From Sedimenticola selenatireducens (GTDB lineage: Bacteria > Pseudomonadota > Gammaproteobacteria > Chromatiales > Chromatiaceae), in assembly GCF_007625115.1 (NCBI RefSeq), contig NZ_VMNH01000009.1:166572-230571 (forward strand): a DNA stretch of 64,000 nucleotides. Direction: 5' to 3'. The notes below the pieces were generated by a model that saw only the letters and a program-made list of their open reading frames with translations, was not told where the DNA came from and ran no database searches. Of this stretch, positions 43,580 through 52,575 are shown piece by piece. How positions within the stretch are numbered: position 1 is the first letter of the stretch; every line of letters starts with the position of its first letter. The position numbers and the translations under genes were made by a program.

Positions 43580-45175
43580 ATGTCGCTATCCAGAGCTATA
43601 ATAAAACACTGCTATCGCCTGGAAGACTCCCCTCGCTACAAGCGTACCAAACACTTTTTTTATAATCTTCTAGAAAATCCACAAGCGCGCATTCGACCCT
43701 ACTTCGATATCTTTATGATATTACTGGTACTTTCCAGTGTGTTTGTACTGATCTATGAGGTGAAAGAGGATCTTGGATTGCCAGGGCAGATTTTCGAACT
43801 CTGTGCGGTGGTGATTTTTTTAACGGAGTACTTGCTCAGATTTTGGCTCTATAACAACATCCACAGGGTATTCATCGAGCATTACGAACGAGCTGAATTT
43901 GTTAATCTACCGTTTTCTCTTGGACCTCCTGTAAAAGAGGTTTTACAGAAAAAGTGGGATTACATGACAACCCCGCTTGCTATAATTGATCTTCTGGCTA
44001 TCATTCCGAGTTATAGGCCTCTCCGTTTTCTCCGCATTTTCCTGTTATTCAGGCTGTTCAAGCTGTTTCGCTATGCTCGTAGCATCAATGAGTTTGTCAA
44101 AGTACTTTCTGAAAAGCGTTTTGAGTTTTATACCTTGGCGATCTTCCTGGCGTTTGTTGTATTTACCGCGGCCTCTGCGATCTATTTCTTTGAGGCGAGA
44201 AATGCTGGCGGTGAGATTGAGCACTTTTTTGATGGGATCTATTGGGCGGTGGTAACCATATCCACAGTGGGTTACGGTGATATCACTCCGCAGACCACTG
44301 AAGGCCGGATGATTACCTTGGTACTGATTATCTGTGGGATTGGAGTGATCTCTTTTACCACATCAGTCATTGTCTCAGCTTTTACTGAAAAAATGAGTGA
44401 GCTACGTGATAACCGCGTATTTGCCGAGCTGGAAAAACATAAAACAAAGCACATCATAATTTGTGGCTTTGGTCGTGTGGGACAAGTAGTTGCAGAACGC
44501 TTGGCTGCCAGCCGAGATCGCTTTGTGGTCATTGATCCCGATGCTGAAGTCATTGCGTATGCCAAGCGGCTTGGTTATCTGGGTATTCAGGGTAGTGCTG
44601 AGGACAGTGAACTGTTGGTGCAGTCGGGCATTCAGGAGCGTGCAGAGAGAATTCTTTGTCTCACCGGGAACGATGTAATGAATGTCTACATTACGTTGAC
44701 TGCGCGTGATCTGAATGCAGATATTGAAATAATTTCCCGGGCCAACAATAGGGCCTCTATTCGAAAACTCTACCAAGCCGGAGCAAATCATACTGTTGCC
44801 CCTTTCAAGGCAGTCGGCGCCATTGCTGGTGAATATATTGGTCAGCCCGTGGCCTTTGAGGCGATTCACGGCATTCTGTCAGGACGGAAGGGCATCAGTC
44901 TGGAAACGGTGACCATACGCCCTGACTCATGCTTGATTGGACGACCGATTAGTGATGTGGATTTTGTCAGTTACAAACTCATTCTGTTTGGTGTGATCAG
45001 TCATCTTGATCGAGTTCCCGATCAGGATACTGTGGCCTATGATCTGAAATGGAACCGCATTCACTTCAACCCCAAAGCGGGCTTTCGTTTGAGTGCCAAT
45101 GATCTGCTGGTACTTATTGGGCATGAGTACAGTATTACCCATTTCAAGGATCGCCTGGAGAGTGGAGGGCTTTGA
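43580..45175 (+). CDS. Voltage-gated-type potassium channel with TrkA (RCK) domains
   Basis: 531-residue inner-membrane channel. A six-helix domain spans about 40-270: the S4-like RFLRIFLLFRLFKLFRYARS (149-168) has regularly placed arginines, and the selectivity filter TVGYGD is at 229-234. The cytosolic part has a TrkA-N Rossmann domain (GFGRVG, 296-301) and a TrkA-C domain near the end. TTG at 43568 is in frame, but I start at the ATG at 43580. A separate TrkA-like gene follows after one base. Confidence 0.92.
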   Translation: MSLSRAIIKHCYRLEDSPRYKRTKHFFYNLLENPQARIRPYFDIFMILLVLSSVFVLIYEVKEDLGLPGQIFELCAVVIFLTEYLLRFWLYNNIHRVFIEHYERAEFVNLPFSLGPPVKEVLQKKWDYMTTPLAIIDLLAIIPSYRPLRFLRIFLLFRLFKLFRYARSINEFVKVLSEKRFEFYTLAIFLAFVVFTAASAIYFFEARNAGGEIEHFFDGIYWAVVTISTVGYGDITPQTTEGRMITLVLIICGIGVISFTTSVIVSAFTEKMSELRDNRVFAELEKHKTKHIIICGFGRVGQVVAERLAASRDRFVVIDPDAEVIAYAKRLGYLGIQGSAEDSELLVQSGIQERAERILCLTGNDVMNVYITLTARDLNADIEIISRANNRASIRKLYQAGANHTVAPFKAVGAIAGEYIGQPVAFEAIHGILSGRKGISLETVTIRPDSCLIGRPISDVDFVSYKLILFGVISHLDRVPDQDTVAYDLKWNRIHFNPKAGFRLSANDLLVLIGHEYSITHFKDRLESGGL

Positions 45176-45176
45176 T

Positions 45177-45872
45177 ATGCGGGAACGCGTGATAATCTTC
45201 GGCAGTAATTCCCTCAGTTCTGCGGTAGCGTTGCAGCTCAAGGATCGAAACTGGGATCTGTTGTTGGTTTCAAGCGATGAGGCTGCGTTGGCAGTTATGG
45301 CAGATCGCGGCTTTAGTACCAGAATGGCTAATTATTCAGATGATGAAGAGCTGGTCAAATTGGGTATTGGTAAAAAAGTCGGAGTGATATTCGCCTTTTT
45401 TGAAGAAGATGCCGAAAACGTGTTTCTCACTATCTCGGTTAAATCCATTGACCCAGATATCAAAGTGATCTCACTGACACAATCAGCCGACTCGGCAAGA
45501 AAACTGAAGGCCGCAGGGGCCAATAAGGTTATAGATCCCTATGAAATCAGTGGCCGCAAGATCTATGACATGATCAAGCGGCCGTTGATCGCTGAAACCA
45601 TTGAAAAAGTCGTTTACGGCCAGGATTATTTGAATTTGGCAGAGATTACTGTAATTCAGGGGTCATTCATGGATGGACGTATGCTGGGTGATCTGGAGCT
45701 TTCCAGGCGCTATGATCTCATTGTACTAGGCGTGGTCGATCGGGAAATGGGGGATGAGTTTATATTCGCCAGCAGTGGCTTGAATCACAAGCTGGACGCA
45801 GGGGATGTGTTGGTAGTGATTGGTGCAGTTCCTGCGTTAGAAAAGCTTCGGCTTGAGTCAGGGCGCACCTAA
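45177..45872 (+). CDS. TrkA-N/TrkA-C (RCK) domain protein
   Basis: 231-residue cytosolic protein with a Rossmann TrkA-N domain (RERVIIFGSNSLSSAVALQL, though the usual GxGxxG is here GSNSLS) and a TrkA-C domain (MLGDLELSRRYDLIVLGVV and on). It begins one base after the channel gene. The pair looks like an RCK hetero-assembly gating the channel by nucleotide binding. The weakened glycine motif suggests changed or lost nucleotide binding. Confidence 0.88.
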   Translation: MRERVIIFGSNSLSSAVALQLKDRNWDLLLVSSDEAALAVMADRGFSTRMANYSDDEELVKLGIGKKVGVIFAFFEEDAENVFLTISVKSIDPDIKVISLTQSADSARKLKAAGANKVIDPYEISGRKIYDMIKRPLIAETIEKVVYGQDYLNLAEITVIQGSFMDGRMLGDLELSRRYDLIVLGVVDREMGDEFIFASSGLNHKLDAGDVLVVIGAVPALEKLRLESGRT

Positions 45873-45911
45873 ATCAATACCCCTGCGGAAAGACATCGCC
45901 GTCGATAGGTG

Positions 45912-46250
45912 CTATGCGGCAGAAGCTTCCAGTAGGCTGGTTAATTGTCCGCTCTCAATTTGACCGTGTGCTTTCAGGGCGCTGCTGGCAGATGATTGGA
46001 TCGTCTCTTTGATTCTCAGAGCCAGTGTCATGGCTTGTTCTTGGTTCGTAACATTGCCGCTGCGTGGGCTGTTCACTTCCTGGCTCACCAGTCGCCCAGT
46101 ACCGCTTAACTCAACGGTGTCATTAGCGGGGGTTGCTGAAGGTGATCCCGTATTATTTTCCAGTCCGGTACCCGAACGTTTTTCCGCAGCTGAGCTGTTT
46201 CGATCATTCACTTGCGGCAAAATTTTGTCGTTTGAGAGTAGGCTGACCAT
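45912..46250 (-). CDS. Small disordered protein with FlgM-like look, unknown
   Basis: 112 residues. The N-terminal two thirds are Ser/Asn/Gly-rich; the C-terminal third is helical (EQAMTLALRIKETIQSSASS). The piece ANDTVELSGTGRLVSQE recalls the DTVSITVSATRLRELE segment of FlgM, but length and end differ. The frame is open to 46274; GGAGAAT fits the ATG at 46250. A 16-base palindrome lies just upstream. Function unknown; a flagellar or anti-sigma link is only a guess. Confidence 0.6.
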   Translation of the reverse strand: MVSLLSNDKILPQVNDRNSSAAEKRSGTGLENNTGSPSATPANDTVELSGTGRLVSQEVNSPRSGNVTNQEQAMTLALRIKETIQSSASSALKAHGQIESGQLTSLLEASAA

Positions 46251-46268
46251 GATTATTCTCCAAATGTG

Positions 46269-46284
46269 AGTCAATAAATTGACT
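46269..46284. promoter_or_regulatory. 16-base perfect palindrome
   Basis: AGTCAAT-AA-ATTGACT, 19 bases before the ATG of the small gene at 46250. The form suits an operator for a dimeric regulator. No regulator gene is adjacent. Confidence 0.35.
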
Positions 46285-46414
46285 TGAGCGTGCTTTTTCG
46301 CCAGTTATGTTTCAGTAAAGCAAACAGCGGGCCACATTTCCACTGATGATAATCAATTAAAGGATCAATTCTGCGGTATTTCTTCGTGTTACTGGTTTAC
46401 ATATACGGCTTTCG

Positions 46415-46435
46415 CATTACAGAAATGTTACAGTT
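46415..46435 (-). promoter_or_regulatory. Possible Pho box before the PiT gene
   Basis: On the minus strand: CTGTAAC-ATTT-CTGTAAT, two 7-base repeats 11 bases apart, as in PhoB binding sites (CTGTCAT-N4-CTGTCAT). It lies 84 bases before the phosphate transporter. The repeat points away from that gene, towards the small minus-strand gene, which lowers confidence. Confidence 0.4.
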
Positions 46436-46518
46436 ATCTTTCACATTTATGGGTGGCATGATGAGTATATTAGGGTCTGCTTCATGCCGGTAACTAACCT
46501 AACGAAATTTTGGGTTTT

Positions 46519-48099
46519 ATGGAACTTCAAAACATAACGAATCTTGAGAAAGCGACCAGTAAAGGTAGGCAAGAACTATTCCGTATTGGCGTGGCGTTGC
46601 TGTTTATTGTCGGCATTATGTTGTTTATCGGTACCCGTGGGGGATTAGATACTCCCGGGCATGTCATGCTGATGGTGGCGGCCGTTATTGGTGGCTATAT
46701 GGCCATGAATATCGGAGCCAATGATGTAGCGAACAATGTAGGCCCGGCGGTTGGTTCAAAGGCATTGACCTTGGGTGGGGCGATCGTCATCGCAGCCATT
46801 TTTGAGGCGTCGGGGGCGCTTATCGCTGGCGGTGATGTGGTTAGCACGATCAAGAAAGGCATTATTGATCCCTCCGCCATCGGGAGTACGGATGCATTTA
46901 TCTGGTTAATGATGGCGGCACTGCTGGCAGGTGCCCTTTGGCTGAATATCGCTACTGCTTTGGGTGCGCCTGTATCAACTACTCACTCCATTGTAGGGGG
47001 CGTATTGGGTGCCGGTATTGCCGCCGGAGGTATGGGTATTGCCAACTGGAGCAAGATGAGTGCCATTGCCGCAAGCTGGGTCATCTCGCCAGTCATGGGA
47101 GGGCTAATTGCCGCTGCATTTCTCCTCTTAATAAAGCGAACAATCACCTATCAGGACGATATGATCGCCGCTGCAAAGCGGATGGTGCCGCTGCTGGTGG
47201 GTGTGATGACGTGGGCTTTTTCGACTTATATCGTACTGAAGGGTTTCAAGAAAATCTGGAAGGTGGAGTTTGGTTCAGCCGTACTGATAGGCTTTGTGGT
47301 GGGTGTCATGGTGCTGTTTCTTGTTCGCCCGCTTGTTACCAGGGTGGCAGAGAAACTGCCCAATGAGAAACAGAGTATCAACAAGTTGTTCACGCTGCCG
47401 TTGATCTTTGCTGCTGCCCTCTTGAGCTTTGCCCATGGTGCCAATGATGTGGCAAATGCAGTAGGGCCGTTGGCTGCAATCAATGATGCCATAATGCATG
47501 GTGGTATTGTAAAGAAGGCATCGATTCCACTGTGGGTGATGATGGTGGGTGCACTCGGTATAGCCGTTGGTCTGGCGTTGTATGGCCCAAAACTGATCAA
47601 GACTGTGGGCAGTGAAATTACCGAACTGGATAAGATGCGGGCCTTTTGCATTGCTATGGCTGCTGCAGTTACGGTGATTATAGCTACCCAGCTTGGATTG
47701 CCCGTCAGTTCCACTCATATTGCGGTGGGGGGGATATTTGGCGTTGGTTTCTTGCGTGAGTTCATTAAGACCAGTTATGCCAAGATGGTGGAAGAGATCA
47801 AAATGCATCATCAGGATGATGATCCGGTGGCTATTGAGGCCTATCTGATGCAGTTCAAGAAGGCCTCAGTGACACGAAAAGGGGAGATGTTGGCTGAGCT
47901 TAAAGAACGTGCAAAAACGCAACATGATGCGCCGCTGACCAAGAAAGAGCGTAAGGGGCTGCGCAAGGTCTATAGACATGAACTGGTCAAACGATCGGCC
48001 TTACTTAAGATTGCCGCCGCTTGGGTGATTACGGTACCTGTATCAGGCCTGATGGCCGCACTGCTCTATTACATGATCCGTGGCATGATGTTGCCATAG
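46519..48099 (+). CDS. PiT-family inorganic phosphate transporter
   Basis: Low-affinity phosphate (metal-phosphate) permease of the inner membrane, 526 residues. The two internal repeats each carry the PiT signature, GANDVANNVGPAVGSKAL and GANDVANAVGPLAAI, and the APVSTTHSIVGG and LPVSSTHIAVGG motifs. About ten to twelve membrane segments are separated by a long charged cytosolic loop (about 420-490). TTG at 46510 is in frame; I use the ATG at 46519. A Na/Pi symporter of a different family is at 5.4 kb. Confidence 0.95.
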   Translation: MELQNITNLEKATSKGRQELFRIGVALLFIVGIMLFIGTRGGLDTPGHVMLMVAAVIGGYMAMNIGANDVANNVGPAVGSKALTLGGAIVIAAIFEASGALIAGGDVVSTIKKGIIDPSAIGSTDAFIWLMMAALLAGALWLNIATALGAPVSTTHSIVGGVLGAGIAAGGMGIANWSKMSAIAASWVISPVMGGLIAAAFLLLIKRTITYQDDMIAAAKRMVPLLVGVMTWAFSTYIVLKGFKKIWKVEFGSAVLIGFVVGVMVLFLVRPLVTRVAEKLPNEKQSINKLFTLPLIFAAALLSFAHGANDVANAVGPLAAINDAIMHGGIVKKASIPLWVMMVGALGIAVGLALYGPKLIKTVGSEITELDKMRAFCIAMAAAVTVIIATQLGLPVSSTHIAVGGIFGVGFLREFIKTSYAKMVEEIKMHHQDDDPVAIEAYLMQFKKASVTRKGEMLAELKERAKTQHDAPLTKKERKGLRKVYRHELVKRSALLKIAAAWVITVPVSGLMAALLYYMIRGMMLP

Positions 48100-48120
48100 C
48101 GTACCAATCAATCAGTAGTG

Positions 48121-48152
48121 AAAAAAGGCCGTCGCTTCTGGGCGGCCTTTTT
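48121..48152. terminator. Bidirectional terminator
   Basis: AAAAAGGCCG-N11-CGGCCTTTTT, a perfect 10-bp stem with A and T runs on the two sides. It lies between the convergent PiT gene and the gene ending at 48180. Confidence 0.92.
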
Positions 48153-48179
48153 GCGTTATCAGTTCCAATGATCTCTAAC

Positions 48180-48749
48180 TTAGTCGTTGGTCTCGACAAT
48201 CCGTAGCTGACTGATGTCGGGCAAAGGGGCGGCTTGCTTCTTGATCTGATACTCTTCCAGTGTGCCGCTGTTGGCGGGTGCCAGAGTAAGTTCGCTGATG
48301 TCAATATCAACGGGGGAAGGCGTTGGGGACTCATCCAGTACGGCTCCTGAATTTGCCAGTGTCAGGTAGTCCGTGTTGGGGATATCAGCAGGTTCAATAG
48401 TGGGAGCACAATCGATTAGGCTGCCAGTATTGGGCGGTAGCAGTGTCATGGCAGTTTCAGGGTGGTCATGGCGGTTACTGTTTGCCGCTGCTTCTGGTTG
48501 TGCGGCGTCGATAGGGTCGGCAGAGCGTATCTCCACCAAGGCTCCAGCATCCCTGAAGGCCACGCGATATTTGATGGCCGTATCTTGATCAATGTTATTT
48601 TTTATTTTTACCGACACCCCGGAAAAGAGATAATCAAGTTGCTCGTCACCCGCATTAAATAGCTTTGCGATTTTTTGTTTAACAGTAGTCAGGTCAGCAT
48701 CTTCGATAATCTTTCCGGAAAAATAGATGTCATAGCGTTGTACTGGCAT
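48180..48749 (-). CDS. Conserved hypothetical protein with folded N-terminal domain
   Basis: 189 residues. Residues 1-80 (RYDIYFSGKIIEDADLTTVK and DQDTAIKYRVAFRDAGALVE) look like a small alpha/beta domain found at the start of various proteobacterial proteins; the rest is Pro/Ala/Asp-rich and probably disordered, with repeated phrases such as LANSGAVLDE and APANSGTLEE. No signal peptide. I cannot give a function. Confidence 0.65.
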   Translation of the reverse strand: MPVQRYDIYFSGKIIEDADLTTVKQKIAKLFNAGDEQLDYLFSGVSVKIKNNIDQDTAIKYRVAFRDAGALVEIRSADPIDAAQPEAAANSNRHDHPETAMTLLPPNTGSLIDCAPTIEPADIPNTDYLTLANSGAVLDESPTPSPVDIDISELTLAPANSGTLEEYQIKKQAAPLPDISQLRIVETND

Positions 48750-48838
48750 GGGTAAGATTCCTTAACCGCTTTGGTCATGTACCTATCTGAACCAAAGTAT
48801 AACCCTAAGTGGAATAATTGCGGGAATCAGTGCTCGAT

Positions 48839-48872
48839 ATGCCAACAGGGGCCATACGGCGCCTGTTGGCAT
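48839..48872 (-). terminator. Stem-loop after the DUF3365 gene
   Basis: A perfect 11-bp stem, ATGCCAACAGG and complement, 12-base loop, just past the gene ending at 48884 on the minus strand. No T-run follows, so termination strength is unclear. Confidence 0.5.
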
Positions 48873-48883
48873 GATTGACGGAG

Positions 48884-49438
48884 TTAGAGCGGTTTGCTTA
48901 AGGTAAAGGCGCCGCGAATATCACCTTCATTAAAGCCTCGTGCTTCATCTTCTGGGTAAAGCGCTTTCAGTTGTTCTTCCACTTCGGGTGATACTTTGGC
49001 TGCATGGCAGTTCAAACAGGCCTTTTCAGTTGGGATAGCCTTCATGTAGCGAAATGTCTTTTTCCCATTGGTCTCGATAACTTCTGAGAAATCAAGTGTG
49101 GCTAGGTCCGCGCCACTGGCCTTCCTGATCTCGAATTGCTCGAGAACGCCGAGTTCCCACGCGTCGGGTGCGTTACTTGGCGAACGTATTTTAAGACTGG
49201 TCCTGCCGATCTCCCAGCCTGATTGGGCGGCTATTTCGTTAGCAATCCCGGGTGCTCTGACATTACAGAACTTGATGGCCTTTACCGGCCCTCCCTCTTT
49301 CATAGAGCTAACCAGTTGACCTTTCAGGGTTGAGCCGAATTGCTTGATCAGGCCACGGGCTTCGACGACATCCTCTCCAGCAAAAAGCGGCTGTGAAATT
49401 ATGGATGCCAACAGTAAAAGTGGTATTTTCTTATGCAT
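48884..49438 (-). CDS. DUF3365 (Tll0287-like) periplasmic haem protein
   Basis: 184 residues. A signal peptide (LLLLASIISQPLFAG, cleavage near residue 20) is followed by a Tll0287-like domain. One c-type haem motif CLNCH is at Cys141-Cys144-His145 in EKACLNCHAAK, preceded by a redox/sensor-type core. Such proteins are periplasmic and thought to sense or carry electrons. It lies first in order of a minus-strand group with a thioredoxin gene, but is separated by about 137 bases from the next gene upstream. Confidence 0.85.
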   Translation of the reverse strand: MHKKIPLLLLASIISQPLFAGEDVVEARGLIKQFGSTLKGQLVSSMKEGGPVKAIKFCNVRAPGIANEIAAQSGWEIGRTSLKIRSPSNAPDAWELGVLEQFEIRKASGADLATLDFSEVIETNGKKTFRYMKAIPTEKACLNCHAAKVSPEVEEQLKALYPEDEARGFNEGDIRGAFTLSKPL

Positions 49439-49575
49439 CGCTATTGTCTCCCTCGGATGATATGACCGTGATCGGCCAGTAAATGAGCACTTAATGTGCC
49501 TCTAATGTAGTCATCTTAGTTTGCCAGCAAATCAGCTCAGTGAATACTGTTTGCTTTTGTTTTTTGTCCGGATAA

Positions 49576-50034
49576 TCAATATTTCTTTTTCTCTATTACC
49601 TCGTATCCCAGATTGGATTTCCAGCCCCAGGAGTAGCTGCGTAGATTGGCCAGTGCACGCTGTTCTGCCGTCTCTGCAGAATGATCATCAAAACCACAGC
49701 CAAAGCTGGTTCGTTCACGTCCTGTGTAGGTGCTGTAATGTGTTTTTATGATCACTATCCAGCCATGCTGTGCATGACTATTGGATTGTGGGAATACGTA
49801 TTCGTAACCCTGCCTCTGTAATGCTTGTTTAGCCTTATCGATAGCCTGTGAGACTGAGGGTTCTCCGGTAGCCCACTGGATAGCCAAGGAGTTCCCGAGT
49901 TTTTTTGCAACGACGCAGGCTGCGCCACCCGTTTGAAATTGTTGTGCATTAGCACCTGACTGGCTATAGGCCGTCTGCGTCAGTGCGAGTGACATCAAAA
50001 GATAAAAATATTCAGGTTTCAGGCCTGGCTTCAT
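49576..50034 (-). CDS. Secreted hypothetical protein
   Basis: 152 residues with a signal peptide (YFYLLMSLALTQTAYSQS). Two cysteines, one in GGAACVV and one in SFGCGFDD, could form a disulfide. The C-terminal segment HSAETAEQRALANLRSYSWG has a helix, then WKSNLGYEVIEKKKY. No family recognised. It lies 22 bases after the thioredoxin-like gene and probably shares its transcript. Confidence 0.65.
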   Translation of the reverse strand: MKPGLKPEYFYLLMSLALTQTAYSQSGANAQQFQTGGAACVVAKKLGNSLAIQWATGEPSVSQAIDKAKQALQRQGYEYVFPQSNSHAQHGWIVIIKTHYSTYTGRERTSFGCGFDDHSAETAEQRALANLRSYSWGWKSNLGYEVIEKKKY

Positions 50035-50056
50035 AGAGACTCATATCTTAGCGTTA

Positions 50057-50560
50057 TCAGCGTTTTGCCTGTCTGTCCAATGACCCGAGAGCTTCTTGTA
50101 TGGACTGATCAACATAATAATAGAACATATCCGGAGTTTGAATGCCCACCATTTTAGCGGCCAATTCGTTGCCGGCAGCATCAAGAAAAAGTAGGGTAGG
50201 CGTCAGGGTAACTTTGTAATCATAGGAAAAGTCGTGGTTTCCTCTGCGAACCCCCTTGAAATCGATGACATCAGAACCCGTATCCAGTAGTAATTCGCGA
50301 ATAATTAATCGCTTGTTATAGGCGCCACTGCGGATCATTGGGCCGATTACTTCCTGCTTGATTTGCACGCAGAAGCTGCAGTGTTCTTGTGAGATCAGCA
50401 GTAAAATGGCTTTCCCTTCGATGCGTGCAGACTGTCCATCTGCATAGAGATTGGATGCCTCAACTACTGAGATCAATTTTTCATGATCAGTTTCATTCTC
50501 AGTGGCCAGAGCAAGGGGAAAGCCAATCAGCAAACCCAGGAATATCATCAGATACTTCAT
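50057..50560 (-). CDS. Periplasmic thioredoxin-like protein (SoxW type)
   Basis: 167 residues. A signal peptide (IFLGLLIGFPLALATE) precedes a thioredoxin fold. The active site is CSFC (Cys61, Cys64), and the cis-proline motif VTLTPTLLFLD is present. It resembles the SoxW/thioredoxin-2 group of exported thiol-disulfide proteins; other CxxC carriers fit as well. No sox cluster is nearby. It overlaps the upstream gene by four bases, so they are coupled. Confidence 0.82.
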   Translation of the reverse strand: MKYLMIFLGLLIGFPLALATENETDHEKLISVVEASNLYADGQSARIEGKAILLLISQEHCSFCVQIKQEVIGPMIRSGAYNKRLIIRELLLDTGSDVIDFKGVRRGNHDFSYDYKVTLTPTLLFLDAAGNELAAKMVGIQTPDMFYYYVDQSIQEALGSLDRQAKR

Positions 50561-51087
50561 AGCGTACTCAATTTCCTCTTGAGTTCAGACATTGCACGGT
50601 AGTCAGCAAGGGCAATGCCCGCGCCTTTGAAGTTCAATGCATCCGGGAAGCCGCTGGCGGCGAGTGCTTTTGTTTCTGCCTCACCACACCATCCATCAAT
50701 CCACTTCTTGAGTGAGGCTAGGTGTTGAGCATTAAAATTGTTCAGGACGCGATCTAAAATCAGGTCAAATCCATTTCGAGAGAGTGACTCATGAACTCTG
50801 GATATCGAACGTGGATTCTGTTCGGCTAGCGCTGGGATGAGTTCATCGGCATATTCGTTGAGCAGCTGCTCGCGGGTTTGTTCTGAATAATCTTGAATGA
50901 TGGATAGAATTTTGTGGAATGGCGCGCTGTAGGTATCTGTCGATGAGTATCGGGTAATGATCCCTTCCAGTGCGATCAAGGTTGCGTGTTTTCTGCTGAC
51001 ATTTGAGCTGCCCCGACAGAGTTCGGTGCAAAATTGTTCAATCTGCGCTGCCGAAATCTGCAGTGTTATCTGTTCTTGGTCAGGCAT
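50557..51087 (-). CDS. Hypothetical helical protein coupled to thioredoxin gene
   Basis: 176 residues, all predicted helical by composition, with no signal peptide or membrane segment. Cysteines occur in FCTELCRG and DGWCGEAE. Its stop overlaps the start of the thioredoxin-like gene by four bases. I recognise no family. A cytosolic product joined in translation to an exported thioredoxin is somewhat odd. Confidence 0.62.
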   Translation of the reverse strand: MPDQEQITLQISAAQIEQFCTELCRGSSNVSRKHATLIALEGIITRYSSTDTYSAPFHKILSIIQDYSEQTREQLLNEYADELIPALAEQNPRSISRVHESLSRNGFDLILDRVLNNFNAQHLASLKKWIDGWCGEAETKALAASGFPDALNFKGAGIALADYRAMSELKRKLSTL

Positions 51088-51253
51088 AAATTAATAGCGT
51101 GGTGGTGATCTGTGATAGATAGAAAATTTAAAATAAACTAATTTTCTGAATCTTGGCAAGCCAATTCCCTATTATTATCTTAGATTTATTGGCCCGCTTG
51201 TGTCGATTGGGGTAACCTGCAGCCTTCATTCAGCTCCACACCCGAGGTATTAG

Positions 51254-51511
51254 GTGAAGCAAACGAGTACTGCCCAGAAAGTGTCTTTTATTATCGCTAT
51301 CATCTCTTATATTGCGGCTATTAGCTGTATTGGGGCGACTGTATATTACTCAGGGGAACTGGGAAGTGATCATCCAGTGGTCGCGAGTTTTGGTGCCTCA
51401 GTCGTGTTTTTTGTCGGGGTTGGGGTGGTTTTGCATGTGATCGGTAAGGTGAGCCTGCCTAATCTCAGCATGAAATTTTCCGCCGATGAGCAAGATAAGC
51501 CTAAAGAGTAG
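51254..51511 (+). CDS. Small two-helix membrane protein, unknown
   Basis: 85 residues from a GTG start (GAGG about 10 bases upstream). Two membrane segments: VSFIIAIISYIAAISCIGATVYY and VASFGASVVFFVGVGVVLHVIG in split form. The tail is charged. Divergent from the gene ending its 5' side at 51087. No family recognised. Confidence 0.6.
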   Translation: MKQTSTAQKVSFIIAIISYIAAISCIGATVYYSGELGSDHPVVASFGASVVFFVGVGVVLHVIGKVSLPNLSMKFSADEQDKPKE

Positions 51512-51724
51512 TCGATTTAGTTTGGCTTGTTTCTGCAAGGATTCATCGTATCGATAGGCGCACTACTTCCCGTTTGATATCGATACGCATGGTCTTTCTC
51601 CATGATTACGCCGCCTATTTCTTTGTGAAACCAGCAAGATCCGTTTCAAACGTCTAAAATTACTTTAAAATAGACGCGCTATGTGTGTTCACTAATAAAG
51701 ATCGAAGTTCATAGGGAGAGACTG

Positions 51725-52459
51725 ATGTTCTCTGTTGTTTGGGAATGGCTTTGTCGTGGTTGGCAGGACTTTAGGCGCGCACCGGTACTCAACATGGCCT
51801 ATGCGGCCGTTTTTCTTGCAATCGGCTTGATTGCGGTTTTGGGGCTCATCACAGAAGGCTTTAGTCTGGTCTATTTTATACTGGCCGGAGGCTTCTTGCT
51901 TGTGGTGCCGAGTCTGGTGACAGTTTACTACCATCTTGCAGGGATCATTCATGCGGGTCAGCATCCCAATTTTGCTGATATTAAGGAAGCTTTCCATCAG
52001 TGTCCGGCTGCCGTTCTGGTGATTGGGCTGGTTTCCTTGGTGCTCTATCTGATCTGGATAACTGATGCGCTCATAATCTATAGCGTCTATTTCGATTTTG
52101 TCCCTATATCCTTGGCTGATTTCAATGCTGATCCGGTTCTCAAGGCCGATGCAACCGCTTTTTTGATTTTTGCATGTATTCTGGGTGCTGTGCTCAGTTT
52201 TATCATCTTCTGCATAACCGTGCTTTCTATCCCGTTTGCCCTTGAAAAAAAGTCTGGATTAGTTGATGCAGTTACTTTTAGTGTGAAAGTGGTGTCGAGA
52301 AACCCTCGGATTATGTTTATGTGGGCTATCTTGTTGGGTGGTTTGACTTTTTTTACCGTATTGTTGGCTTTGCCGTTGTTGCTGGTCGTGCTTCCTGTGC
52401 TGGCTTATGCCAACTACGCGACCTATAACGATATGCTTCGACTTATGGAATCAGGGTAG
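51725..52459 (+). CDS. DUF2189-like integral membrane protein
   Basis: 244 residues with about six membrane segments and a start WEWLCRGWQDFRRAPVLNMAYAA, which matches the DUF2189 family pattern (W-x-RRGWRDL-x-P-x-LAYG). Function unknown. The frame opens at 51683, but GGGAGAGACTG directly before the ATG at 51725 marks the start. It stands alone. Confidence 0.75.
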   Translation: MFSVVWEWLCRGWQDFRRAPVLNMAYAAVFLAIGLIAVLGLITEGFSLVYFILAGGFLLVVPSLVTVYYHLAGIIHAGQHPNFADIKEAFHQCPAAVLVIGLVSLVLYLIWITDALIIYSVYFDFVPISLADFNADPVLKADATAFLIFACILGAVLSFIIFCITVLSIPFALEKKSGLVDAVTFSVKVVSRNPRIMFMWAILLGGLTFFTVLLALPLLLVVLPVLAYANYATYNDMLRLMESG

Positions 52460-52575
52460 GTGATATTATTTGGGGCTAACCAACTATTAAATTTATGTTT
52501 GGTTTTAAGTGACGTAGGTAACCGATTGTTTTATATTGCTACGAAGGTATGATTGCCCGGCTAAGAATCGGGTAG

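Noticed and set aside
47275..47811. 178-codon frame opposite the PiT gene
   Set aside because: Lies fully within a strongly conserved transporter gene on the other strand; His/Gln-rich shadow composition.
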